From contig JAZKJV010005755.1 of NCBI GenBank assembly GCA_037367405.1, positions 310,001 to 374,000 of the forward strand: a stretch of 64,000 nucleotides of DNA, read 5' to 3'. Below the pieces are notes generated by a model, which saw nothing but the letters and a program-made list of their open reading frames with translations, was not told the origin of the DNA and searched no databases. Shown piece after piece: positions 40,483-48,934 of this stretch (the first letter of the stretch is position 1; every line of letters starts with the position of its first letter). The DNA comes from Ottelia alismoides (Eukaryota > Streptophyta > Magnoliopsida > Alismatales > Hydrocharitaceae). A program made the position numbers and the translations under genes.

Positions 40483-41017
40483 TCAAACCTGCCCCGTTCC
40501 TTGATAGCCAAAGTAAGCCAAGATCTCCGGGACCGAACGCCCGTCTTTGCGCATTTGAAATGCTTGGACAACAGCCGGGTTAAAGAGCACAATCAAACCG
40601 TAGATCGTCAGAGGCAGGATAGTAAACGCGCAGTAGAAGGTGCAAAGCCCGGTTAGCCCAGCGAACAACGAGACGATCATCAGCTTCCGCCCGCGATACT
40701 GGTACGCTTGAATGCCGCTGTAAAGCTGAAGAATACCACTGATCAACGCACCTGATCCCATCCCTGCATAGATCGACGGCAACAACCAATTCGGCATGGG
40801 CTGATTGTTCTGTTTTTGCATCTCCCGGAACCAAGACCATCGACGCGAAGACAGCCATGCCCACGAACCCTAATCCAGCCAGTAGCATCATGCCGCCGTT
40901 GACTGAAGTCAAAATTGCCATGACTCGGACTTGTTGTACAAAGCCAGAGTAGTGCGGATTGACACTGATGACAGGAAGCTGCCCCTGAGAACTTGGTGAA
41001 GTGTATGGATTCTCCAT
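40483..41017 (-). pseudogene. small integral membrane protein of 'MENPY' type, one frameshift
   Basis: Start MENPYTSPSSQGQLP, common to many planctomycete membrane proteins of unknown role. Four membrane segments: VMAILTSVNGGMMLLAGLGF, LPSIYAGMGSGALISGILQL, KLMIVSLFAGLTGLCTFYCA and LPLTIYGLIVLFNPAVVQAF, with a C-terminal AYFGYQGTGQV. The frame changes near 40830, after VFASMVLVPG. About 175 aa. Its 3' end abuts the heptamer array. Confidence 0.65.
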
Positions 41018-41035
41018 CGCGTCCCTAAATCAAGG

Positions 41036-41458
41036 TTAGCAGTATTCGGCAAAGCTCTCATCGCTTTCCCAGATAATCACACGTTCCACTCGAGCCGGTG
41101 TATCCTTCAGCAACTCGGGAGCTACCGTTTCGAAAAGGTATCTCGCCAAGTTCTCAGAAGTGGGATTGTAGGGTAATTCAAAAATGCGGTGGGGATCAAC
41201 ACTCCGTACGGCTTTTAGGGCCATTGCATCTTCGTTCCATAGAATGAACGCGTGATCCCAATACTCATCAATCCAGCCCTTAAACCGGGTTTTAAGTAGG
41301 GAAAAGTCAATGACGCGGCCAACCGAATCCTGTGAGTCGGCCGTCACAAAAAATTCAGCAACATAATTATGTCCATGTAAATTTCTGCACTTCCCTTCGT
41401 GTCCTACGAGGCGATGCCCTGCACAAAACTTAATCCGCCGCATTAACGTAATTGCCAT
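41036..41458 (-). CDS. queD: 6-carboxytetrahydropterin synthase (QueD/PTPS family)
   Basis: Converts dihydroneopterin triphosphate to 6-carboxytetrahydropterin in queuosine/7-deazapurine synthesis. Start at 41458 (MAITLMRRIKFCAGHRL) rather than the upstream Met in the repeat. Zn-binding His are in CAGHRL and NLHGHNY; the catalytic Cys is in GKCRNLHGH. VIDFSLLKTRFKGWIDEYWDHAFIL and PTSENLARYLFE carry the remaining active-site residues, and the C-terminal WESDES the conserved Glu. 140 aa, normal length. No queC, queE or queF beside it. The upstream region holds a repeat cluster. Confidence 0.9.
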   Translation of the reverse strand: MAITLMRRIKFCAGHRLVGHEGKCRNLHGHNYVAEFFVTADSQDSVGRVIDFSLLKTRFKGWIDEYWDHAFILWNEDAMALKAVRSVDPHRIFELPYNPTSENLARYLFETVAPELLKDTPARVERVIIWESDESFAEYC

Positions 41459-41466
41459 TCTCAACT

Positions 41467-41545
41467 CCAGTGGGATAGGCGTCTCGCCTGTCAAAGAGAG
41501 GCTTTAGGCTTTGGACTTTAGGCTTTAGACTTTGGGATTTCTTAC
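41467..41545. repeat. ATAGGCGTCTCGCC plus CTTTAGGCTTTAGACTTTGG repeat cluster
   Basis: GTGGGATAGGCGTCTCGCCT (41470-41490) is followed by GGCTTTAGGCTTTGGACTTT and AGGCTTTAGACTTTGGGATT. The same pair of elements sits upstream of the amidohydrolase at 35511-35646. Confidence 0.8.
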
Positions 41546-41572
41546 CCATCCCTTAATTTCAAAGCCCCACGC

Positions 41573-41932
41573 TTACCTCAACTTCTCATTATCCAAATGC
41601 CGCCGGTGATCGCGAGCGGTCTTTTTGGCCAAGTTGGCCCGCAAAGCGGCTTCGAGATCCACCCCTGTCTGATTCGCCAAACAGATGACGACAAAGAGAA
41701 TATCCGCAAGTTCATCCGAAACATCACGGAGTGCTTCCCCGGGTTTCGAACTTTGATCCCCAAATCGACGACTGAAGATTCGCGCGAGCTCACCAACTTC
41801 TTCGACAAGCTGAGCGAGGTTTGTCAGCTCACTGAAGTAGCGTACGCCCAGCGTTCGAATCCAATCATCGACTTGTTGTTGTGCGGAACGAAGTGTAATC
41901 GGACTAGACGGTTCCGTACCTGTATCACTCAC
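41573..41932 (-). CDS. MazG-like nucleotide pyrophosphohydrolase
   Basis: A 119-residue all-alpha NTP pyrophosphatase. The metal site is visible as LVEEVGELARIFSRR (EExxE) and DVSDELADILFVVICLAN (ExxD). Length and layout fit the single-domain MazG-like/dCTP-pyrophosphatase group, which clears non-canonical nucleotides. GTG start whose first bases overlap the stop of the upstream FG-GAP gene (GTGAGTGA), so the two are translationally coupled. No phage or toxin context. Confidence 0.85.
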   Translation of the reverse strand: MSDTGTEPSSPITLRSAQQQVDDWIRTLGVRYFSELTNLAQLVEEVGELARIFSRRFGDQSSKPGEALRDVSDELADILFVVICLANQTGVDLEAALRANLAKKTARDHRRHLDNEKLR

Positions 41933-43128
41933 GATTACCCAATCCTTGGTTTAACAACAAATAGGTTCCGCTCTTTCCCGCGACTGCGATATCGTTGCGT
42001 TCATCGCCGTTAACATCGGCGACAATGATTTGCAGTCCCGTTCCGACACGCCCTTCTTCGATCACATGTTTATGAAAGTCGCCTTTCGCGGCATCCCATG
42101 TGTAATAGTAAAGGCATGGCGCTTCGCGACCGCCCGGATCACCACCGTTGTGCGCAAAATAACGCTTACCGGTGACTAACTCCGGCTTCTTATCCCCATC
42201 GAGGTCAGCCCAAGCCATTGCGTGTGGCTGACTGAATGCGCGATCGATCAAGTGTTCTTTCCATTCCAGCTTGCCTTCTTTCGCTCCCAAAATTTTCCCA
42301 CCACATCAAACCATAATCATGTCCGCGACCGTGAATAATGTCGTTGCGTCCGTCACCGTTGAGATCTACCACCAGCATCGGTAAGCTTGCATGCAAATCC
42401 CAATCACCATGAAATTTCCACGGTTGGTTCCATGGGTCACCAGAGGGCTGTTCGTACCAACCTTGTCCGACTAACACATCGGCTTTGCCATCACTGTTCA
42501 AATCGCCGAAGCCGCAACCGTGACCGTTTCCTTTATCGCCAAGCACGTGTCGTACAAGCTTTAATCCTTTTCCTTGATCGTTTTTCACGAACCGCCAAAC
42601 GGCCATCGGAACATCTTTAAGCCAACTATTGACGATCAATTCAGAGCGACCATCACCATCGAGATCACCTTCGATCGTCCCTTCGTTCTTGCTTTGCCCC
42701 GTATCCACAAGGTCATTAGCTTTCCAGTACTGTCCCAATCGCAGGGTTCGCTACCTGGATTTTCAAACCATTGAATCTTGGTTGGTAAGAAGGAACCGGC
42801 ACGACGTCAGGACGTCCATCTTCATTGATATCTGCAATGAAGTCACCGTTGCTTTCCACGTACCCATTCCAGTCCGGAATGATGCGTAAGGGGCGCGGCG
42901 AGAACTCTGGATTGCGATACCAATTGCGACCGGCAACCACATCTTTAGCACCATCACCGTCGATATCGGCTACCGCGACCCCTTCATTGGCGTCGACGCA
43001 TAGCGGAAGAATTTAAAACGAACCGACGGCTCGCTGCCATGTAAAGAATTTGCGCTGAACGATGCAGTGCCTAACCAATCAACACAAGTGCACGCACACG
43101 CCAAGAAGAACAATTGAGAGTACCGCAT
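41925..43128 (-). pseudogene. secreted FG-GAP/VCBS repeat protein, frameshifted
   Basis: Start at 43128 opens a signal (RYSQLFFLACACTCVDWLG). Several calcium-binding FG-GAP blades follow: VAVADIDGDGAKDVV (across a shift), ADINEDGRPDVVPVPSY, EGDLDGDGRSELIVNSW, DLNSDGKADVLVGQGWYEQ, DLNGDGRNDIIHGRG, ADLDGDKKPELVTGKRY and ADVNGDERNDIAVAG. About 400 aa. Shifts near 42975, 42755 and 42290. Such seven-bladed propellers act at the cell surface or in the periplasm; partner unknown. Its 3' end overlaps the MazG-like gene. Confidence 0.82.
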
Positions 43129-43204
43129 AAAAATAAGCCTCAGGTGGGGAGTCACCAGTATAACCACCTCGTTGATTTGATCCTACAACGCCACCCGCCC
43201 CTAT

Positions 43205-43276
43205 CTGCGATTGACCCGTGGCGCCCCGCCCGCCCGCTTGCGGGAGGGTCGGACGCCGTAGCGGCCGGGGAGGGTC
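43205..43276. repeat. GC-rich dispersed repeat (GGACGCCGTAGCGGCCGGGG family)
   Basis: CCCGCCCGCTTGCGGGAGGG then TCGGACGCCGTAGCGGCC and GGGGAGGGT, the same sense as the copy at 30874. It lies in the 259-bp gap between the FG-GAP start and the histidine kinase start; no promoter was clear to me there. Confidence 0.8.
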
Positions 43277-43387
43277 CGCTCGCATTCATTATCCCAAACC
43301 CGAAACATCGCTGGTAAATCCGCGCAATTCCCGCCACAATACAACACCCTCCACAAAACACCCTGCAAAAACCCTGCAGGGACATGA

Positions 43388-46123
43388 ATGACAACTAGCG
43401 CAAGACGTTTTCGGTCTTTAGTTCGCGCCACGGCCCAAGTGGTATGGACCGCCACTCCGCAAGGCGACATCGTCGAAGATTCTCCTACGTGGCGAGAATT
43501 CACAGGGCAGTCGTTTGAACAATGGGCTGGTCGCGGTTGGCTTGATGCCATCCACCCCGATGACCGCGAAACCACTGTAGATCAATGGCGCATCGCGATC
43601 GCTCAGCGCGATGTTTACGAAGCGGAATACCGACTGTGGCATAACAGCGGAGCTTATCGCTGGACCATGGCCCGCGCCGTTCCAGTATTCGACGACTCCG
43701 GAGAGATTCTCGAATGGATCGGCATCAACTCAGACATTCATCAAAAGAAACAAGCTGAACTGAGTTTGATTCAAGCGGAACGGCAAGCGCGCCAAAGTGA
43801 ATTAAAGGTGCGTCGCGCTTATGATCTTTTGGCCGGCATTCTCGAAAGCTCATCGGGATTGATTGCCGCCATCGATCGCGAGTTTAACTTCATCGCCATG
43901 AACTCCGCGTTCCGAGTCGAATTCAATCGAGTGTTTAAGTATGACATTCAAGTTGGTGCGAACCTATTAGAAGTGCTTTCGAACTGGCCCGAAGATGCGC
44001 AGCGACTCGAATCGTGGTGGAGCCGGGCCATTCAAGGGGACCACGTTTCCGTTACAGCTCCATTCGGTACGGCTTGCCAAATTCAAAAAATCGTTTGCCT
44101 TCCGATTTTATCCCTTGCGGGATGCTCAAGGAAACATCATTGGCGCCTCCAAATTAGCGACGGATATCAATGAGCTGGTGCAGAGCGAACAAGCGGCACA
44201 GCATCTCAATCGTGACTTGGCACGTCGCGTCCATGAGTTTGAAACCCTGCTCGATGTTTTGCCTGTGGGTATTGGTGTTGCTGCAGACGCCGAATGTAAG
44301 ACGATTCGAACGAACCGCGCATTTGCTAAAATTCTTCGTATTGATGTCGATCAAAACGCTTCATTAACTGCCGATCAAGGCGAAGCGCCGACTCACTTTC
44401 GCGTGTATGATCGCGACGGGAAAGAGGTCCCGCCAGATCAATTGCCAATGCAAGTTGCAGCGCGCGAGGGTCGCACCGTCATGAACCTCGATGTCGACAT
44501 TGTTTTTTCCGACGGCGAACGGCGCACCCTATCCGAGCATGTCGCCCCATTGTTTGATGAACATGGACACACGCGTGGGTGTGTTGGTGTCTTTGTCGAT
44601 GTCACCGAACAACGCTTGGCAATGGAGAAACTGCGGGAAGCGGACGAGCAGTTTCGTATGCTCGCCGATAGTATTCCTCAACTCGCTTGGATGGCCCGTC
44701 CCGATGGGCATATCTATTGGTACAACCAGCGCTGGTATGAATACACCGGCGCAACATTCGCAGAGATGGAAGGCTGGGGATGGGAACGCGTTCACGACCC
44801 CCGTTGAACTGCAGCGCATGCTCCCGAATTGGAAAAAATCGCTATCCACCGGTGAACCGTGGTATGACTTGTTCCCGTTAAGACGCCATGATGGCCAAAT
44901 GCGTTGGCATCTTTCGTTAGCTCAACCGCTATTCAACGAACGTGGCGAAGTCGTGCGGTGGTTCGGTACGAACACCGATATCACGCCGCAACGAGAATTG
45001 CAGGAAGCGTTGCGTGAAGCGGATCGCAAGAAAGACGAATTCTTAGCAACGTTAGCGCATGAACTTCGGAATCCGCTTGCCCCCATTCGTAACGCGATCC
45101 ATCTCATTCGGCTTCAACAGCAACGCGCCGAATCGGTCGAAGATTCACTGAATCTAATGGAACGGCAGTTGAATCAAATGGTGCGGCTTGTCGATGATTT
45201 GTTTGATCTCAGCCGAATTAGCCGAGGTCGCATCGCGCTTCAGCGCCAAGATGTCGAGTTAGCGAAAGTGGTACGCAGCGCGATTGAAACCAGCATGCCG
45301 TGGATGGAACAAGCGTTTCACGAATTCTGCGTCACGATTCCCGAAGAGCCGCTTTGGATCAACGGGGACCTGGTTCGACTCGCACAAGTCTTTGCCAATC
45401 TACTAAACAACGCAGCCAAGTACACGGAGCGAGGTGGCACGATCCATTTGACCGTCAAGCGAGAGGAACGTCATGCGACGATCAGTGTGCGTGACAATGG
45501 CATGGGTATTCCTCGCGGCATGTTGCCACTGATCTTTGAAATGTTTACTCAAGTCGATCGATCGCTTGAAAAATCCCAAGGGGGTTTAGGGATTGGACTG
45601 ACGATTGTGAAACGATTGCTGGAGATCCACGGAGGAACGATCGAAGCGCATAGTGAGGGGCCGGGAAGTGGCAGTGAGTTTGTGGTGAAGCTGCCGTTGA
45701 TTGAACCCAAAACGAAACCGGGGACGGAGGGCAGTGCCGGCGCGACCGTGATGGTGGCTGGAAACAAGCGAAGGATCTTGGTGGTTGATGACAACCGCGA
45801 CTCAGCCAAGAGCTTAGCATTGATGTTGAAGCTGATGGGGAACGAGTCCGAAGTCGCACATGATGGATTGGAAGCGATTGATAAAGCCAATGCGTTTCGA
45901 CCACAGTTGATCTTACTCGATATTGGCTTGCCAAAGCTCAATGGCTATGAAGTGTGCAAGCGACTGAGAGAAAGCGACTGGGGCTACAAGCCATTCATAA
46001 CAGCGTTGACAGGTTGGGGGCAAGAGACGGATCGTCAGCGTTCCAGCGCCGCTGGCTTCGACGAGCACATCGTTAAACCCCATCGACGTCGAAGCACTCA
46101 AACGCATCCTCACGAAGATCTGA
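43388..46123 (+). pseudogene. hybrid histidine kinase, PAS repeats - HisKA - HATPase - REC, frameshifted
   Basis: Cytoplasmic sensor of about 910 residues without membrane segments. PAS 1 (residues 10-120: WTATPQGDIVEDSPTWREFTG), PAS 2 (ESSSGLIAAIDREFNFIAMN), PAS 3 (LLDVLPVGIGVAADAECKTI) and PAS 4 (DSIPQLAWMARPDGHIYWYN). HisKA has the phospho-His in LATLAHELRNPLAPIRN at about residue 560. HATPase has NLLNNAAKYTERGG, VRDNGMGIP and GGLGIGLTIVKRLLEIHGG. The receiver ends the protein: ILVVDDNRDSAKSL, LILLDIGLPKLNGYE with the Asp, and EHIVKP. Shifts near 44075, 44800 and, through an extra C, 46080. The output partner is unknown. Confidence 0.88.
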
Positions 46124-46142
46124 TCCAAGCGTCATGGCGATC

Positions 46143-46215
46143 GCGGTAGGGACTGGGATTACTCCCAGCCCCCCGCACGGACCCGTACGTGAAGAATTAC
46201 CTCATACGGTTCTTG
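46143..46215 (-). ncRNA. group II intron domain V/VI-like RNA
   Basis: On the minus strand GAACCGTATGAGG, TAAT-type loop, TCTTCACGTACGGGTCC forms a domain V-like hairpin (46179-46213). GGCTGGGA-GTAA-TCCCAGTCC then forms a domain VI-like stem with a GNRA-type loop. The usual domain V start is GAGCCGT with the catalytic AGC triad; here it reads AAC, giving an A-G mismatch. The TGA stop of the maturase lies inside the 5' strand of domain V. Confidence 0.6.
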
Positions 46216-47841
46216 CCGCAAGTCGAGCGCGAAAACGGGTATCTGGATAGGGGTGAAAGATACGGGGTGGAGGGAAATACTCGCCAAGGACGCGAGCGAA
46301 ACGCTCCCAGGTCCAATGAGAACGCTGGCTACGCCGGCGAAGGATGTTAAGCCACAAGGTTTTAACTCCATCGACAAATTGCTCAAGGCGTTTCATGTTG
46401 CCGGGGACGGCATGGTAACCGTACCAACCGCGTAAGACACTCGTCAGCCATTGACCCGTTTCAGCGAGATCGGCGTGGCGCTTGTAGCGGAGTCCTTACC
46501 GAGTTGTTTCAGCTTGGCACGCATACGCTTGCCAATGCTCTGTCGTTTGACGATAAACTTCCCCGTCCGAGTGTGGCTACTGATGTGTGTGAAACCAAGG
46601 AAGTCGAACGTCTCGGGTTTGGACACGTTGCGCTGGTGCCGGTTGGCTTCAGCAAAACGGCCAAACTCGATCAGTCTGGTCTTCTCGCGATTGACTGCCA
46701 GTCCAAACTTAGCAAAGCGAGCCTCCAGGTCAGCCTGAAAGGTCGTTGCATCGGAGTGATGCTGGAAACCAATCACGAAGTCGTCGGCATAGCGAACAAT
46801 GATCACGTCACCGCGACCGGATTGTTGCCGCCACCAGTGAACCCAGAGGTCAAACACATAGTGTAAGAAGACGTTCGCGAGGATCGGTGAAATTATCGAT
46901 CCTTGCGGCGTACCTTCGTCGTTAGCGGCCCATTGGCCATCATCGACGACACCTGCATTCAACCATTTGCGTATCAATCTTAGTAACCAGCGATCGCCGA
47001 TCCGATGCTCTAAGAACTTGCATAACCATTCGTGGTCCAGCGAGTCAAAGAACTTCGATAGATCCGCGTCAAGTACCCAGTTCACCTTCCGTTGCTGGAT
47101 CGCCACACAGAGAGCGTCTAACGCTTGGTGGCAACCACGCCCCGGGCGGAAACCATAGCTGAAGTCGAGAAAGTCCACTTCGTAGATCTGTTGGATCAGC
47201 CAGAGGACGGCTTGCTGGACGATCTTATCTTCCAACGCAGCGATTCCTAGCGGGCGTTTCTGCCCGTTGGCTTTATCGATCCACACTCGACGGCTGGGCA
47301 GTGCTCGATAGGCTCCTCGATGAATACGGTCGTGGAGATCGATGATTCGATGTTCCACGTCCACTTCGTAGTCATGCCATGTGACTCCATCAACACCGGC
47401 CGCTGAGCCTCGCTTCAACATGTCGAAGCTCTCCATCAGCAGTTGTGGCGTAATATGGTGCATCAGGTTTGTGAATCGAAGTTTGCGGTCCCGAAGGGCC
47501 GCTTCACGCACACCGAACAAACCGCGTGACTTGTGCTTCGCAGTCTGCGCTACGTCCAAGTTGGTCTGTTCGATGTTCCTCTTGGCTAGCTTCCTTCCCT
47601 CGTCCGACTCCGCTAATGGTTCAGTTCCATCTTTGTTCGCCGTTGTCGTCGGTACTATGAAGCTATGTGACTGCCCAGCAGCGTGCATGTCGGCATTACC
47701 GCACGTGGCGTTTTCCGACCGTTCCCAGGGTTCGAAGAACGTCCCCTGGGAAGCCGCTGGGCTCTCGATGTTCTCGCGTTTGGAATTTCCATGCATGCTC
47801 AGGTTCTGCGACTCCGCCGTGTTCAGTTGGTTCTCGCTCAT
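46202..47841 (-). CDS. ltrA: group II intron reverse transcriptase/maturase (C-terminal frameshift)
   Basis: Start at 47841 (MSENQLNTAESQNLSMHG), overlapping the stop of a small upstream frame by ATGA. After a poorly conserved 90-residue N-terminus come the RT blocks: SFDMLKRGSAAGVDGVTW, RRVWIDKANGQKRPLGIAALEDKIVQQAV, YGFRPGRGCHQAL, WVLDADLSKFFDSLDH, EGTPQGSIISPILANVFLH, and the catalytic RYADDFVIGF. EKTRLIEFGRFA and FDFLGFTH follow. The frame as given stops at 46444. One base shift near 46495 restores the maturase end (ADLAETGQWLTSVLRGWYGYHAVPGNMKRL, and TLWLNILRRRSQRSHWTWERF) to a stop at 46202. It would bind the intron RNA for splicing and retrohoming. Confidence 0.9.
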
Positions 47842-48029
47842 AATGAACCCTCTGATGTTGTCTTCCCCATGGCTTGACCGGGTCGACACACGAGTTGACC
47901 TGATTTCGGAGCTCGATAGCTTGCCTGCATTTCCCTCCAGCTGGATACTACACCCAACGTATCGCTACGATTGGCGTACCAGCCGAGGCCAAAGTGATTA
48001 GCTAGATCTTCTCTGTAGGATACTTTCAT
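47838..48029 (-). CDS. small ORF leader of the retroelement, 63 aa
   Basis: Starts MKVSYREDLANHFGLGWYAN and ends TTSEGSL; its stop overlaps the maturase start (ATGA). Peptides beginning MKVSYxExLANH are, from my knowledge of such loci, a recurrent companion immediately upstream of ltrA-type genes in several phyla. It may be conserved because the RNA (intron domain) is conserved and not the peptide. No ribosome binding site was judged strong. Confidence 0.4.
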   Translation of the reverse strand: MKVSYREDLANHFGLGWYANRSDTLGVVSSWREMQASYRAPKSGQLVCRPGQAMGKTTSEGSL

Positions 48030-48063
48030 TCCCTATCCCAAACCGGTTTATCCATCCGTTTTC

Positions 48064-48312
48064 CAAGCCATACGGTGATAAACATTTTCTCATCACCGTA
48101 GTGCTTGCGCACTGACGCTTGAGCAGCCATACGGTAATAAACAAACCGCATTTCTCATCACCGTAGTGCTTGCGCACTGACGCTTGAGCAAACTACGGTG
48201 AAAAACAAACCACTTCTCATCACCGTAGTGCTTGCGCACTGACGCTTGAGCAGCCATACGGTGACAAACCAACCGTCTCCCATCACCGTAGTGCTTGCGC
48301 ACTGACGCTTGA
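48064..48312. repeat. tandem hairpin repeat array, 62-65 bp period
   Basis: Four copies of CATCACCGTAGTGCTTGCGC plus ACTGACGCTTGA start at 48091, 48156, 48218 and 48281, each preceded by a diverged inverted piece (AGCCATACGGTGATAAAC or similar). Each unit can fold into a hairpin. The first piece is the right half of the copy split by the retroelement. The cinA gene starts 60 bp after the array. Confidence 0.9.
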
Positions 48313-48372
48313 TACAATGCACCCACCCCAAACAACCCCCGCAAAGCTGATTCACCCACTGGCAAACCAATC

Positions 48373-48849
48373 ATGTCGGCAACCGAGATTATTGAACGTC
48401 TTCGCGCGCGCGGGGCGAAGCTGGTATGTGCAGAGAGTTGCACAGGAGGGGCGCTTGCAGCGGCACTATCGGCGGTGCCGGGATCAAGCGCGGTGTTTTG
48501 CGGCTCTGCGGTAACTTACCGCGAAGCGATGAAAGAAGCGTGGTTAGATGTGTCGCGAACCACGCTAGAAAGATACTCGGCGGTCAGCGCCGAGACGACG
48601 CGAGAGATGGCGATCGGCGTTTTGCAGCATACACCAGAAGCCGACTATGCGATCGCCGTCACCGGCCACTACGGCCCAAACGCACCGGGTGAACTAGACG
48701 GCGTCGTATTTTGCTGTATTGCAAAACGCGTGAGAGGCGAACTGAAGATACTCACCGAGCGTTTTTGGGAACTGAAATCCAAGACTCGAATAGAGCGCCG
48801 AGAAGAGACCTTAGCATGCATCTTTCCCGACGTGCTGACCCGACTCTGA
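48373..48849 (+). CDS. pncC: CinA-family nicotinamide-nucleotide amidohydrolase
   Basis: A 158-residue single CinA C-terminal domain. The catalytic Ser region is LVCAESCTGGALAAALSAVPGSSAVF and the further signature is AIAVTGHYGPNAP. The enzyme deamidates NMN to nicotinate mononucleotide, recycling pyridine nucleotides. Usual GIAGP is here GHYGP, a variation in the conserved glycine loop. Length is normal for the stand-alone form. The ATG follows the hairpin array; no operon partner on the plus strand. Confidence 0.85.
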   Translation: MSATEIIERLRARGAKLVCAESCTGGALAAALSAVPGSSAVFCGSAVTYREAMKEAWLDVSRTTLERYSAVSAETTREMAIGVLQHTPEADYAIAVTGHYGPNAPGELDGVVFCCIAKRVRGELKILTERFWELKSKTRIERREETLACIFPDVLTRL

Positions 48850-48934
48850 CATACTTTAAGGCAAAAAGATCGAAGTCTCGTCGTCTCAAAACTCTTGATG
48901 ACAGCGACGAATTGCGGTCCGAATCGAGCAGAAC

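Larger units (their letters stand above)
46140..48063 (-). mobile_element. group II intron-like retroelement inserted in a hairpin repeat
   Basis: The boundaries follow from the host repeat: AAGCGTCATGGCG at 46127-46139 and CAAGCCATACGGTGATAA from 48064 join into one perfect copy of the dispersed element. Inside, on the minus strand, are a 222-nt 5' region with a small open frame, the reverse transcriptase/maturase gene, and a 3' domain V/VI-like structure. The 5' end reads GAAAACGG and not the usual GTGYG, and the space before the ORF is too short for a full domain I, so the element may be 5'-truncated. The 3' end is CGCGAT. Length about 1.92 kb. Confidence 0.75.

Noticed and set aside
41573..41932. 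MazG-like protein as antitoxin or phage-defence component
   Set aside because: No toxin, phage or defence gene nearby; overlap with an FG-GAP gene gives no such hint.
47381..48001. 206-codon plus-strand frame opposite the maturase
   Set aside because: Shadow of the maturase gene on the other strand.
48064..48312. CRISPR array
   Set aside because: Units are hairpin pairs of 62-65 bp with similar arms and no unique spacers of constant length, and no cas gene is present.
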